Positions 1 through 6,971 of a DNA stretch of 7,821 nucleotides are shown here, piece by piece. The position numbers and the translations under genes were made by a program. Below the pieces are notes generated by a model. The model worked only from the letters and a program-made list of their open reading frames with translations, had not been told where the DNA came from and ran no database searches. Origin of the DNA: Sphingomonadaceae bacterium (GTDB taxonomy: Bacteria; Pseudomonadota; Alphaproteobacteria; Sphingomonadales; Sphingomonadaceae); contig JACFNY010000084.1 in NCBI GenBank assembly GCA_019454625.1, forward strand, positions 1 through 7,821, in the 5' to 3' direction. Numbering within the stretch: the stretch's first letter is position 1; each line of letters starts with the position of its first letter.

Positions 1-1243
<1,243 letters not shown>

Positions 1244-1780
1244 TTATCCGCTGACGAGGTGGATGCTGCCCTTCGCCCCCGCCGCGCCGTCCACCGTCTC
1301 GTCGGCAAGTTCGATGACGAAGGCGTCGCCGTCTCCGGTCTCGCCGGTCAGCGTGTCGCCGTCGCGCTCGAAGGCGATGCCCTTCTCGGCGAAGCGGCGC
1401 GCGAACCAGCCCGCCACGGTCCTCGCGTCGGCGGGCGCGGTGAAGCCGACATCGACCGCGGCATCGCCCTTCCTGTCCTTGCCGCCCGCATCGACCCGGA
1501 TCGTCCCGATCGTCGAGCCGGGGTAGAGCTTGACACCGTCGATGTCGAAATCGTCGGCGCCGAGCGCCATCTTCGGCAGCTTCAGGTTGAGATCGAAGCC
1601 CGGCGTCGAGACCGTGACCGCCCCCGTGCCGCCGTCCGCCGACGCCTCGAACACACGCCTCCCCTGATCGTTCGCCGCGATGACGGCGACGTCCGCGCCT
1701 TTTTCCGGCGGATCGGCGGGCGCGTCGCAGGCCGCGAGGCCGAGCGCGGCGCACATCAGGGCGGAAACCATCGGCTTCAT
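1244..1780 (-). CDS. Small predicted lipoprotein of unknown function
   Basis: This is a 178-aa protein with a short lipoprotein signal peptide: M-K-P start, hydrophobic core, lipobox LAAC with the lipidated Cys at 18. An Asp follows at 19, which in E. coli retains lipoproteins in the inner membrane; whether the rule holds here is uncertain. The mature part is acidic and Ala/Gly/Asp-rich. It has a putative beta-type stretch (FDLNLKLPK, about 62-70), an LYPGSTIG motif (85-92), then FTAPADARTVAGWFARRF (113-130) and EKGIAFERDGDTL (132-144). This resembles small bacterial proteins pairing a 'YPGS' strand with a later 'F.G' helix region, but I do not recognise a named family. The ATG at 1780 has a good Shine-Dalgarno (GAGGTGG, 1786-1792, 5 nt spacing). 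It has its own candidate promoter behind queA and probably leads the transcript that includes tgt. I assign no function. Confidence 0.85.
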   Translation of the reverse strand: MKPMVSALMCAALGLAACDAPADPPEKGADVAVIAANDQGRRVFEASADGGTGAVTVSTPGFDLNLKLPKMALGADDFDIDGVKLYPGSTIGTIRVDAGGKDRKGDAAVDVGFTAPADARTVAGWFARRFAEKGIAFERDGDTLTGETGDGDAFVIELADETVDGAAGAKGSIHLVSG

Positions 1781-1799
1781 CGTGACCACCTCGTTAACC

Positions 1800-1817
1800 G
1801 TATTATGGAAATAATAC
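1800..1817. repeat. Perfect inverted repeat overlapping the -10 element; possible operator
   Basis: GTATTAT (1800-1806) and ATAATAC (1811-1817) are exact inverted copies separated by GGAA. The repeat covers the candidate -10 hexamer and the predicted start site of the promoter upstream of the lipoprotein gene. That is where a repressor would block transcription. The arms are A/T-rich in GC-rich DNA and lack the G/C-rich stem plus T-run of an intrinsic terminator, so a protein-binding site is the better guess. No regulator can be named. Confidence 0.5.
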
Positions 1818-1839
1818 AGCAGCGCCCGCATCAGGGCAA
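1811..1839 (-). promoter_or_regulatory. Sigma-70-like promoter for the lipoprotein gene and tgt
   Basis: On the minus strand, TTGCCC (1834-1839; 4 of 6 to TTGACA) and TATTAT (1811-1816; 5 of 6 to TATAAT) are separated by exactly 17 nt. Transcription would start near 1804, giving a leader of about 24 nt that carries the GAGGTGG ribosome-binding site of the lipoprotein gene. The -35 hexamer sits in the last codons of queA. The AT-rich -10 stands out in very GC-rich surroundings. This is inferred from sequence only. Confidence 0.5.
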
Positions 1840-2856
1840 GAGCAGGCTCGAATCGCCGTAGGAGTAGAAGCGGTAACCGGCACTGATCGCGTGCGCGTAG
1901 GCGGCGCGCATCGTCTCCAGCCCCATCAGCGCACTCACCAGCATGAACAAGGTCGAGCGCGGCAGGTGGAAGTTGGTCATCAGGCCCGCCACGGCGCGGA
2001 AGCGGTAGCCGGGCGTGATGAAGATGTCGGTGTCGCCGCTGAACGGCGCGATCGTGCCGTCCTCGCCCGCCGCGCTTTCGAGGAGGCGCAGCGAGGTCGT
2101 GCCGACGGCGATGATGCGCCCGCCGCCCGCGCGCGCGGCGTTGAGGCGCGCCGCCGCCCCGGCGCTCACCTCGCCCCATTCGGCGTGCATCCGGTGGTCG
2201 CGCGTGTCCTCCGCCTTCACCGGCAGGAACGTCCCCGCGCCGACATGCAGCGTCAGCGTCTCGCGCCGCACCCCGCGCGCATCGAGCGCGGCGATGAGTT
2301 CGGGCGTGAAGTGCAGCGCCGCCGTCGGCGCGGCGACCGCGCCCTCGCGCGCGGCGAACATCGTCTGGTAGTCCTCCGCGTCGCGCGCGTCCGCCGGGCG
2401 CCTCCCCGCGATATAGGGCGGCAGCGGCATCGTGCCCGCCGCGTGCAACGCGGCCTCCAGCGGCCCGTCGCATTCGAAGCGCCACAGCACGCTGCCGTCC
2501 GCGCCCTTGTCCGCGGCGATGCCCTCCAGCCCCGCGCCGAAATCGACGCGGTCGCCCGGTTTCAGGCGCTTGGCGTTGCGGACGAACGCCCGCCATTCAT
2601 ACGGCCCCTCGCGCTTGTGCAGCGTGACGCCGATCTTTGCTTCGCCCTTGCGGCCGAAAAGCTGCGCGGGGAGGACGCGCGTGTCGTTGAAGACGAGCAC
2701 GTCGCCGGGCGCCAGCAGCGCGGGCAGATCGCGCACCACGCGGTCTTCGAGACCATCGGGCCGCACGACGAGCACCCGCGCCGCATCGCGCGGGCTGGCC
2801 GGGCGAAGCGCGATACGGTCCTGCGGCAGGTCGAAATCGAAAGCGTCGACGCGCAA
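1831..2856 (-). CDS. queA: S-adenosylmethionine:tRNA ribosyltransferase-isomerase
   Basis: QueA transfers and isomerises the ribosyl part of SAM onto preQ1 at tRNA position 34, giving epoxyqueuosine. It follows Tgt in queuosine synthesis and acts in the cytosol. The 341-aa length is normal. Family motifs in order: start [11 protein letters not shown] and [20 protein letters not shown] (55-68); [23 protein letters not shown] (161-183); [10 protein letters not shown] (204-213) with HRMHAEW (221-227); [10 protein letters not shown] (252-261); [11 protein letters not shown] (276-286); [12 protein letters not shown] (292-303); and [13 protein letters not shown] near the end. The start is TTG at 2856, chosen because the very next residues match the conserved family N-terminus and no ATG or GTG lies nearby. 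It begins 1 nt after the isomerase stop with no obvious Shine-Dalgarno, suggesting translational coupling. Confidence 0.97.
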   Translation of the reverse strand: MRVDAFDFDLPQDRIALRPASPRDAARVLVVRPDGLEDRVVRDLPALLAPGDVLVFNDTRVLPAQLFGRKGEAKIGVTLHKREGPYEWRAFVRNAKRLKPGDRVDFGAGLEGIAADKGADGSVLWRFECDGPLEAALHAAGTMPLPPYIAGRRPADARDAEDYQTMFAAREGAVAAPTAALHFTPELIAALDARGVRRETLTLHVGAGTFLPVKAEDTRDHRMHAEWGEVSAGAAARLNAARAGGGRIIAVGTTSLRLLESAAGEDGTIAPFSGDTDIFITPGYRFRAVAGLMTNFHLPRSTLFMLVSALMGLETMRAAYAHAISAGYRFYSYGDSSLLLP

Positions 2857-2857
2857 G

Positions 2858-3598
2858 TCAGTTCTGCGGCGGCGGCGAGGCCTGCACTGCCGCCTCCACG
2901 GCCGCCTGCTGCCCGGCGGGCGCGGCCTCGGGCGCGGCGAGCGCGGGAGGCGCCGGCTGTGCGGGCGGCGGCACGTCGTCGGCGGCGATCGAGGCCTTGA
3001 GGATGCGGTCCGGCTTCGCGGGCGGCTCGCCGCGCGCGATCCTGTCGACGAACTCCATGCCGGAGATCACGCGGCCCCAGCCGGTGTAGTTGCCGTCCAT
3101 CGCGCCGGTCATCGGCATGAACATGATGAAGAACTGGCTGTTGGCGCTGTCCGGCTCCTGCGTGCGCGCCATCGAGGCGGTGCCGCGCAGGTGCGGCAGC
3201 GAATTGAACTCGGCCTTGAGGTCGGGAAGGTCGGAGCCGCCCTGCCCGGTGCCCTGCGGGTCGCCGGTCTGCGCCATGAAGCCGTCGATCACGCGGTGGA
3301 AGATGATGCCGTCGTAGAAGCCGCGGCGCACCAGCGTCTTGATGCGCTCGATATGGTTCGGCGCCACGTCCGGCCGCATCAGGATGGCGACGCGGCCGCC
3401 CGTCGAAAGGTCGAGGTAGAGGATGTTCTCCGGGTCCTGCGCCGTGGGCGCGGCAGGTGCGGGCGCAGCGGCGGCGGCCTGCTGCTGCTGCACCTTCATC
3501 GCCTGTTCCGGCGACATCTTGCTCGCTTCCTGCGCGGATGCGGGCGTCGCGGCCGCGAATGCCAGCATCGCGAACAGCGCAGTCCATACTCGTTTCAT
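2858..3598 (-). CDS. Exported cyclophilin-type peptidyl-prolyl cis-trans isomerase
   Basis: The enzyme speeds cis/trans isomerisation of X-Pro bonds and is probably periplasmic. The protein has 246 aa. A signal peptide is clear: MKR, hydrophobic core, and cleavage after ASA (residue 22). A low-complexity Gln/Ala/Pro linker follows (about 37-53), then a cyclophilin domain (about 57-205) and an Ala/Pro-rich tail. Active-site residues are present in [19 protein letters not shown] (R102, F107, M108, Q110) and SANSQFFI (Q155, F157). The position of human CypA Trp121 aligns by eye with A166 in the GAMDGNY motif, as is common for cyclosporin-insensitive bacterial forms. ATG 3598 is preferred over an in-frame ATG 28 codons upstream because it starts the signal peptide and has GAGGG 6 nt ahead. 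Its place between coaD and queA is a common alphaproteobacterial order. Confidence 0.93.
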   Translation of the reverse strand: MKRVWTALFAMLAFAAATPASAQEASKMSPEQAMKVQQQQAAAAAPAPAAPTAQDPENILYLDLSTGGRVAILMRPDVAPNHIERIKTLVRRGFYDGIIFHRVIDGFMAQTGDPQGTGQGGSDLPDLKAEFNSLPHLRGTASMARTQEPDSANSQFFIMFMPMTGAMDGNYTGWGRVISGMEFVDRIARGEPPAKPDRILKASIAADDVPPPAQPAPPALAAPEAAPAGQQAAVEAAVQASPPPQN

Positions 3599-3652
3599 GC
3601 CGAACCCTCGATTTCCACCTTGCTGCGCGCCATAGCCCCGGAAGGCTGCATC

Positions 3653-3682
3653 GGCGCTGAATATCATGGCGCTGAATATCAC
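3653..3682. repeat. 15-bp tandem duplication at the coaD 3' end
   Basis: The plus strand shows GGCGCTGAATATCAT (3653-3667) followed at once by GGCGCTGAATATCAC (3668-3682), which differs only at the last base. The coaD stop codon (3679-3681) lies in the second unit, so the extra copy falls just after the coaD coding region. On the minus strand the junction also creates an ATG that extends the downstream isomerase frame by 28 codons, though the signal peptide indicates that start is not used. It most likely arose by replication slippage. Confidence 0.8.
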
Positions 3683-4173
3683 GATCTGCCCGCGGCGACC
3701 TTCGCCTTCACCGCGGCGGCGACCGCCGGCGTCACGAACTTCGCGATCTCGCCGCCGAACACCGCGATCTCCTTCACCAGCCGCGAGGCGATCGGCTGCA
3801 AGGCCACGTCCGCCATCAGGAACACCGTCTCGATCTCGTTGTTCAGCTGCTGGTTCATGCCCGCCATCTGGTACTCATACTCGAAATCGGCAACCGCGCG
3901 CAGCCCCCGCACGATCATGCTGGCGCCCTGGCTTGCGGCGAAATCCATCAGCAGCGCGTTGAACGACACCACCTCGATCGTGCCGTTCGCGATGCCCGCC
4001 GTCTCGCGGCGCACCTGCTCCAGCCGCTCGTCCAATGTGAACATCGGCGACTTGGACGGGTTCGTCGACACGCCGATGATCAGCTTGTCGACGAGCTTGG
4101 CGCCGCGCCGGATGATGTCGATGTGGCCGAGCGTGATCGGGTCGAACGTGCCCGGATAGACGCCGATGCGCAT
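3679..4173 (-). CDS. coaD: Pantetheine-phosphate adenylyltransferase
   Basis: CoaD transfers AMP from ATP to 4'-phosphopantetheine to form dephospho-CoA, the penultimate step of coenzyme A synthesis, in the cytosol. The 164-aa length is normal for this nucleotidyltransferase. The N-terminal strand and GTFDPITLGH (8-17) contain the ATP-binding TxGH signature with H17. RGLRAVADFEYEYQMA (89-104) is the highly conserved phosphopantetheine/ATP region with R92. The C-terminal VKEIA (133-137) is also typical. The loop before it reads LQPIAS rather than the E. coli type WSFISS, so the adenine/phosphate loop departs from the textbook form. The ATG at 4173 has a strong AGGGGG Shine-Dalgarno 7 nt ahead. 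The gene begins 23 nt after ispA and probably shares its transcript. Confidence 0.97.
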   Translation of the reverse strand: MRIGVYPGTFDPITLGHIDIIRRGAKLVDKLIIGVSTNPSKSPMFTLDERLEQVRRETAGIANGTIEVVSFNALLMDFAASQGASMIVRGLRAVADFEYEYQMAGMNQQLNNEIETVFLMADVALQPIASRLVKEIAVFGGEIAKFVTPAVAAAVKAKVAAGRS

Positions 4174-4196
4174 GACGTGTCCCCCTGCTTTCTGGT

Positions 4197-5093
4197 CTAG
4201 CGGTCGCGCTCGATCGCGAAGCGCGCGATGGCGCGCAGCAGATCGGCGGACTGGCCGAAGCCGTGAAGATGCCCGATCGCCTGGTCGATCAGCATCTCCG
4301 CCTGCTTGCGCGCGCGCTCGATGCCGAGCAGCGACACGAAGGTCGCCTTGCCGGCGCCCGCGTCCTTGCGCACGGCCTTGCCGGTGCGGCCGCTGTCGCC
4401 TTCCACGTCGAGCAGGTCGTCGGCGATCTGGAAGGCGAGGCCGAGGTCGCGCGCGTAGCCGCGCAGCTTCACGCGGTTGTCCGCGCTCGCCTTGCCCATG
4501 ATCGCGCCCGCCTCGATGGCGAAGCCGATCAGCGCGCCGGTCTTCAGCTGCTGGAGCCGCGTCGTCGTCGGCAGGTCGAACGTCTCCTCCTCGGCGACGA
4601 GGTCCATCATCTGCCCGCCCGCCATGCCCGTCGGGCCGCTGGCGCGGGCAAGCTCCAGCACCAGCTCGGCGCGCACATAGGGGTCCTCGTGCGTCGCCTC
4701 GTCGGCGAGCACCTCGAAGGCGAGCGCCTGCAAGGCGTCTCCCGCGAGCACCGCCGTCGCCTCGTCGAACGCCTTGTGCAGCGCCGGCTTGCCGCGCCGC
4801 GTGTCGTCGTCGTCCATGCACGGCAGGTCGTCGTGGACGAGGCTGTAGACGTGCACGCACTCGGTGGCGATGGCGGCGCGCAGCGCACGCTCTTTGTCGA
4901 CGTGGAAGAGGTCGCAGGAGGCGACCGCGAGCAGCGGCCGCATCCGCTTGCCGCCGCCCATCGCCGCGTAGCGCATCGCCTCGACGAGACGGCGGCGGGG
5001 GTCCGAGGGAATCGGCAGGAGCTTGTCGAAACGCTGGTCGATGGCGGTTCCGATAGCGTCGAGCGCGGGCTTCAGGCTGAGCGAAGCGTGCAC
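4197..5093 (-). CDS. ispA: Farnesyl diphosphate synthase (short-chain polyprenyl synthase)
   Basis: IspA condenses isopentenyl diphosphate with dimethylallyl and geranyl diphosphate to give farnesyl diphosphate, the precursor of quinone side chains, undecaprenyl phosphate and carotenoids. From the GTG start the protein has 298 aa, matching the usual length near 300. Visible are GGGKRMRP (46-53, substrate diphosphate binding), the first aspartate-rich motif DDLPCMD (88-94, the DDx4D form of bacterial FPP synthases), MAGGQMMDL (157-165), LKTGAL (183-188), and the second aspartate-rich motif DDLLD (225-229). Two residues before the first motif are S84 and L85 rather than aromatics. The frame is open upstream through xseB, but that extension is not family-like. 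The GTG sits 8 nt after the xseB stop. The xseB-ispA pairing is widespread in proteobacteria; no dxs follows here, coaD does. Geranylgeranyl synthase is less likely. Confidence 0.94.
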   Translation of the reverse strand: MHASLSLKPALDAIGTAIDQRFDKLLPIPSDPRRRLVEAMRYAAMGGGKRMRPLLAVASCDLFHVDKERALRAAIATECVHVYSLVHDDLPCMDDDDTRRGKPALHKAFDEATAVLAGDALQALAFEVLADEATHEDPYVRAELVLELARASGPTGMAGGQMMDLVAEEETFDLPTTTRLQQLKTGALIGFAIEAGAIMGKASADNRVKLRGYARDLGLAFQIADDLLDVEGDSGRTGKAVRKDAGAGKATFVSLLGIERARKQAEMLIDQAIGHLHGFGQSADLLRAIARFAIERDR

Positions 5094-5098
5094 CGCGG

Positions 5099-5103
5099 CC
5101 CCT
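5099..5103 (-). promoter_or_regulatory. Ribosome binding site deciding the ispA GTG start
   Basis: AGGGG on the minus strand overlaps the TAG stop of xseB and lies 5 nt before the GTG at 5093. It supports the GTG as the start of ispA over any upstream in-frame codon. It also suggests that ribosomes finishing xseB reinitiate on ispA. Confidence 0.55.
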
Positions 5104-5350
5104 ATTCGGTGTCGAAGGGCCGCGTGCCCCTCGCTTCGCCGTCCGGGCCGATCTGGATGAGCTCGATGCGCGCCTGCGCGGCCTTCAGCTTCGATTCGCA
5201 ATAGGCCTTCAATTGCTGGCCCTGCTCGTAGAGGCCGATCGAGGCTTCGAGATCGACCTCGCCGGCCTCGAGCTGGTGCACGATCTTCTCCAGCCGCGCG
5301 AGCGCGGCCTCGAAGCTCAGCCCCTCCAGCGATGCCGCCGCATCGGTCAT
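5102..5350 (-). CDS. xseB: Exodeoxyribonuclease VII small subunit
   Basis: XseB binds in several copies to XseA and is needed for exonuclease VII, which degrades single-stranded DNA to oligonucleotides in both directions. The 82-aa protein is helical and shows the family pattern: LSFEAALARLEKIVHQLEAGEVDLE (11-35), a turn, then SIGLYEQGQQLKAYCESKL (37-55) and a second charged helix with a short polar tail. The length is typical (about 70-85 aa). The ATG at 5350 has GGGGAT 4-6 nt upstream. It lies 64 nt after gcvPB and heads the compact group xseB, ispA, coaD, isomerase and queA. The large subunit XseA is not in the window. Confidence 0.95.
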   Translation of the reverse strand: MTDAAASLEGLSFEAALARLEKIVHQLEAGEVDLEASIGLYEQGQQLKAYCESKLKAAQARIELIQIGPDGEARGTRPFDTE

Positions 5351-5380
5351 CAGAATCCCCGTCTTGCCTCTTTGCAGGGC

Positions 5381-5409
5381 GTTTTGGACGGGCGATGCGC
5401 GGCGGTCAA
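5381..5409 (-). promoter_or_regulatory. Weak promoter candidate upstream of xseB
   Basis: In the 64-bp gap after gcvPB the minus strand has TTGACC (5404-5409; 5 of 6 to the -35 consensus), a 17-nt spacer and CAAAAC (5381-5386; only 3 of 6 to the -10 consensus). It is the best-placed candidate for the xseB-to-queA transcription unit. The poor -10 leaves it uncertain, and read-through from the gcv genes is the alternative. Confidence 0.3.
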
Positions 5410-5414
5410 CAGGG

Positions 5415-6971
5415 CTATGCGGAGGGCGCCCAGCTCAGCACCGGCTTCCTTGCCGCCAGCGTCTCGTCGAGGCGGCGGCGCGGGGCGAGGTGCGGCGCGG
5501 CCTTGAAGTGCTCCGCCTCGCCCGCCTTGGCGCGCGCCACGAGGCTCCTGAGCGTCGCGATGAACTGGTCGAGCGTCGCCTTGCTTTCCGTTTCCGTCGG
5601 CTCGATCAGCATCGCGCCGTGGACGACGAGTGGGAAGTACATCGTCATCGGGTGGTAGCCCTCGTCGATCAGCGCCTTGGCGATGTCGAGCGTGGTGACG
5701 CCGGTGCCGTCGAGGAACGAATCGTCGAACAGCGCCTCGTGCATACAGGGGCCGGAGGCGCCGAACGGCGCGGTCATCACGTCCTCAAGGCTGCGCAGCA
5801 CGTAGTTGGCGTTCAGCACCGCGTCCTCGGCGACCTGACGGAGGCCGTCCGCGCCGTGGCTCATCATGTAGCTGAGCGCGCGCACGAACATGCCCATCTG
5901 GCCGTGGAAGGCGACCATGCGACCGAAGCTCCGCGCGTGCGCATCGCCGCCGGCGTGGGCCTGCTCCTCCTCGACCAGTTCGAAGTGCGTGCCGGTATGG
6001 CGCACGAACGGCAGCGGCGCGAACGGCGCCAGCGCCGCCGAGAACACCACCGGCCCCGCGCCCGGCCCGCCGCCGCCGTGCGGCGTCGAGAAGGTCTTGT
6101 GGAGGTTGATGTGCATGGCGTCGACGCCGAGGTCGCCGGGGCGAACGCGCCCGACGATGGCGTTGAAGTTGGCGCCGTCGCAGTAGACGTAGGCGCCCGC
6201 CGCGTGCACGGCCTCGGAGATCGCGCTCATGTCCGGCTCGAACAGGCCGCAGGTGTTGGGATTGGTGATCATCACCGCCGCGACGTCGGGGCCGAGGCGG
6301 GCCTTCAGCGCCGCGAGGTCGACGCGGCCCGCGGGCGTCGCCGGGATGTTCTCCACCTCGTAGCCGCAGAACGCCGCCGTGGCCGGGTTGGTGCCGTGCG
6401 CCGATTCGGGGACGAGCACCACTTTCCGCGCCTCGCCGCGCGCCTCGTGCGCGGCGCGGATCGCCAGCATCCCGCACAGCTCGCCGTGTGCGCCCGCCTT
6501 CGGGCTCATCGAGACCTCCGGCATACCGGTCAGCGTCTTCAGCCAGTGCGCGAGGCTGTCGATGAGTTCGAGCGCGCCCTGCACGCTGTCCACCGGCTGC
6601 AAGGGGTGGATGTCCGAGAAGCCAGGCAGGCGCGCCATCTTCTCGTTGAGCCGCGGGTTGTGCTTCATCGTGCACGAGCCGAGCGGGAACAGGCCCATGT
6701 CGATGGCGAAGTTCTGGCGGCTGAGGCGCGTGTAGTGGCGGACGGCCTCGGGCTCCGACAGGCCCGGCAGCCCGATCGGCTCGCGCTCCAGCCCGGCGAG
6801 GCGGGAGGCGACCTTCGGCGGCGCGGGCAGGTCGACGCCGGTGCGGGCGCTGTCGCCGATCTCGAAGATCAGCGGTTCCTCCAGCGCAAGGCCCCGGTTG
6901 CCGGTGAAGGTGTCAACTTCGCTCGCCGCGGCAGCCCCCGGCGCCGTCTCGCGGCCCTGGCGGTTCAGCAT
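5415..6971 (-). CDS. gcvPB: Glycine dehydrogenase (decarboxylating) subunit 2, PLP-binding half of P-protein
   Basis: With subunit 1, this protein decarboxylates glycine and passes the aminomethyl group to the lipoyl arm of GcvH, the first step of the glycine cleavage system that feeds one-carbon folate units. At 518 aa it is normal for subunit 2. Landmarks are PLGSCTMKHNP (96-106), MSPKAGAHGE (155-164), ESAHGTNPATAAFCGY (189-204), MITNPNTCG.FEP (234-246), YCDGANFNA (263-271, Asp265 for the PLP ring nitrogen), the PLP Schiff-base lysine K292 in NLHKTFSTPHGGGGPG, and MLIEPTETESK near the C-terminus. The first 20 or so residues are Ala-rich and not conserved. The ATG at 6971 overlaps the gcvPA stop by 7 bp (ATGCTGA) and is preceded by GAGGAGG (6979-6985, 7 nt spacing). 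Many bacteria carry P-protein as one long chain; the split form is the two-gene version. Confidence 0.97.
   Translation of the reverse strand: MLNRQGRETAPGAAAASEVDTFTGNRGLALEEPLIFEIGDSARTGVDLPAPPKVASRLAGLEREPIGLPGLSEPEAVRHYTRLSRQNFAIDMGLFPLGSCTMKHNPRLNEKMARLPGFSDIHPLQPVDSVQGALELIDSLAHWLKTLTGMPEVSMSPKAGAHGELCGMLAIRAAHEARGEARKVVLVPESAHGTNPATAAFCGYEVENIPATPAGRVDLAALKARLGPDVAAVMITNPNTCGLFEPDMSAISEAVHAAGAYVYCDGANFNAIVGRVRPGDLGVDAMHINLHKTFSTPHGGGGPGAGPVVFSAALAPFAPLPFVRHTGTHFELVEEEQAHAGGDAHARSFGRMVAFHGQMGMFVRALSYMMSHGADGLRQVAEDAVLNANYVLRSLEDVMTAPFGASGPCMHEALFDDSFLDGTGVTTLDIAKALIDEGYHPMTMYFPLVVHGAMLIEPTETESKATLDQFIATLRSLVARAKAGEAEHFKAAPHLAPRRRLDETLAARKPVLSWAPSA

Noticed and set aside
1800..1817. Intrinsic terminator after queA
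   Set aside because: The stem is A/T-only except at its ends and no T-run follows in either direction, so it would be a weak terminator at best.
1781..1830. preQ1 riboswitch upstream of the lipoprotein-tgt genes
   Set aside because: The predicted leader is about 24 nt and the 50-bp gap shows only the short A/T palindrome. No preQ1 aptamer-like pseudoknot sequence is apparent.
3599..3682. Upstream ATG at 3682 giving a 28-residue longer isomerase
   Set aside because: The extension comes from the 15-bp duplication and would bury the signal peptide. The ATG at 3598 has a proper GAGGG site and begins a textbook signal sequence.
1891..4159. Overlapping plus-strand open frames opposite queA, the isomerase and coaD
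   Set aside because: All are compositionally biased (Arg, Ala, Pro, Ser) and antisense to conserved proteins. No ribosome-binding site or family signal was seen.
5094..5201. Longer ispA start inside xseB (ATG at 5201)
   Set aside because: The extra 36 residues overlap xseB and do not resemble any prenyl synthase. The GTG at 5093 with AGGGG ahead gives the normal length.
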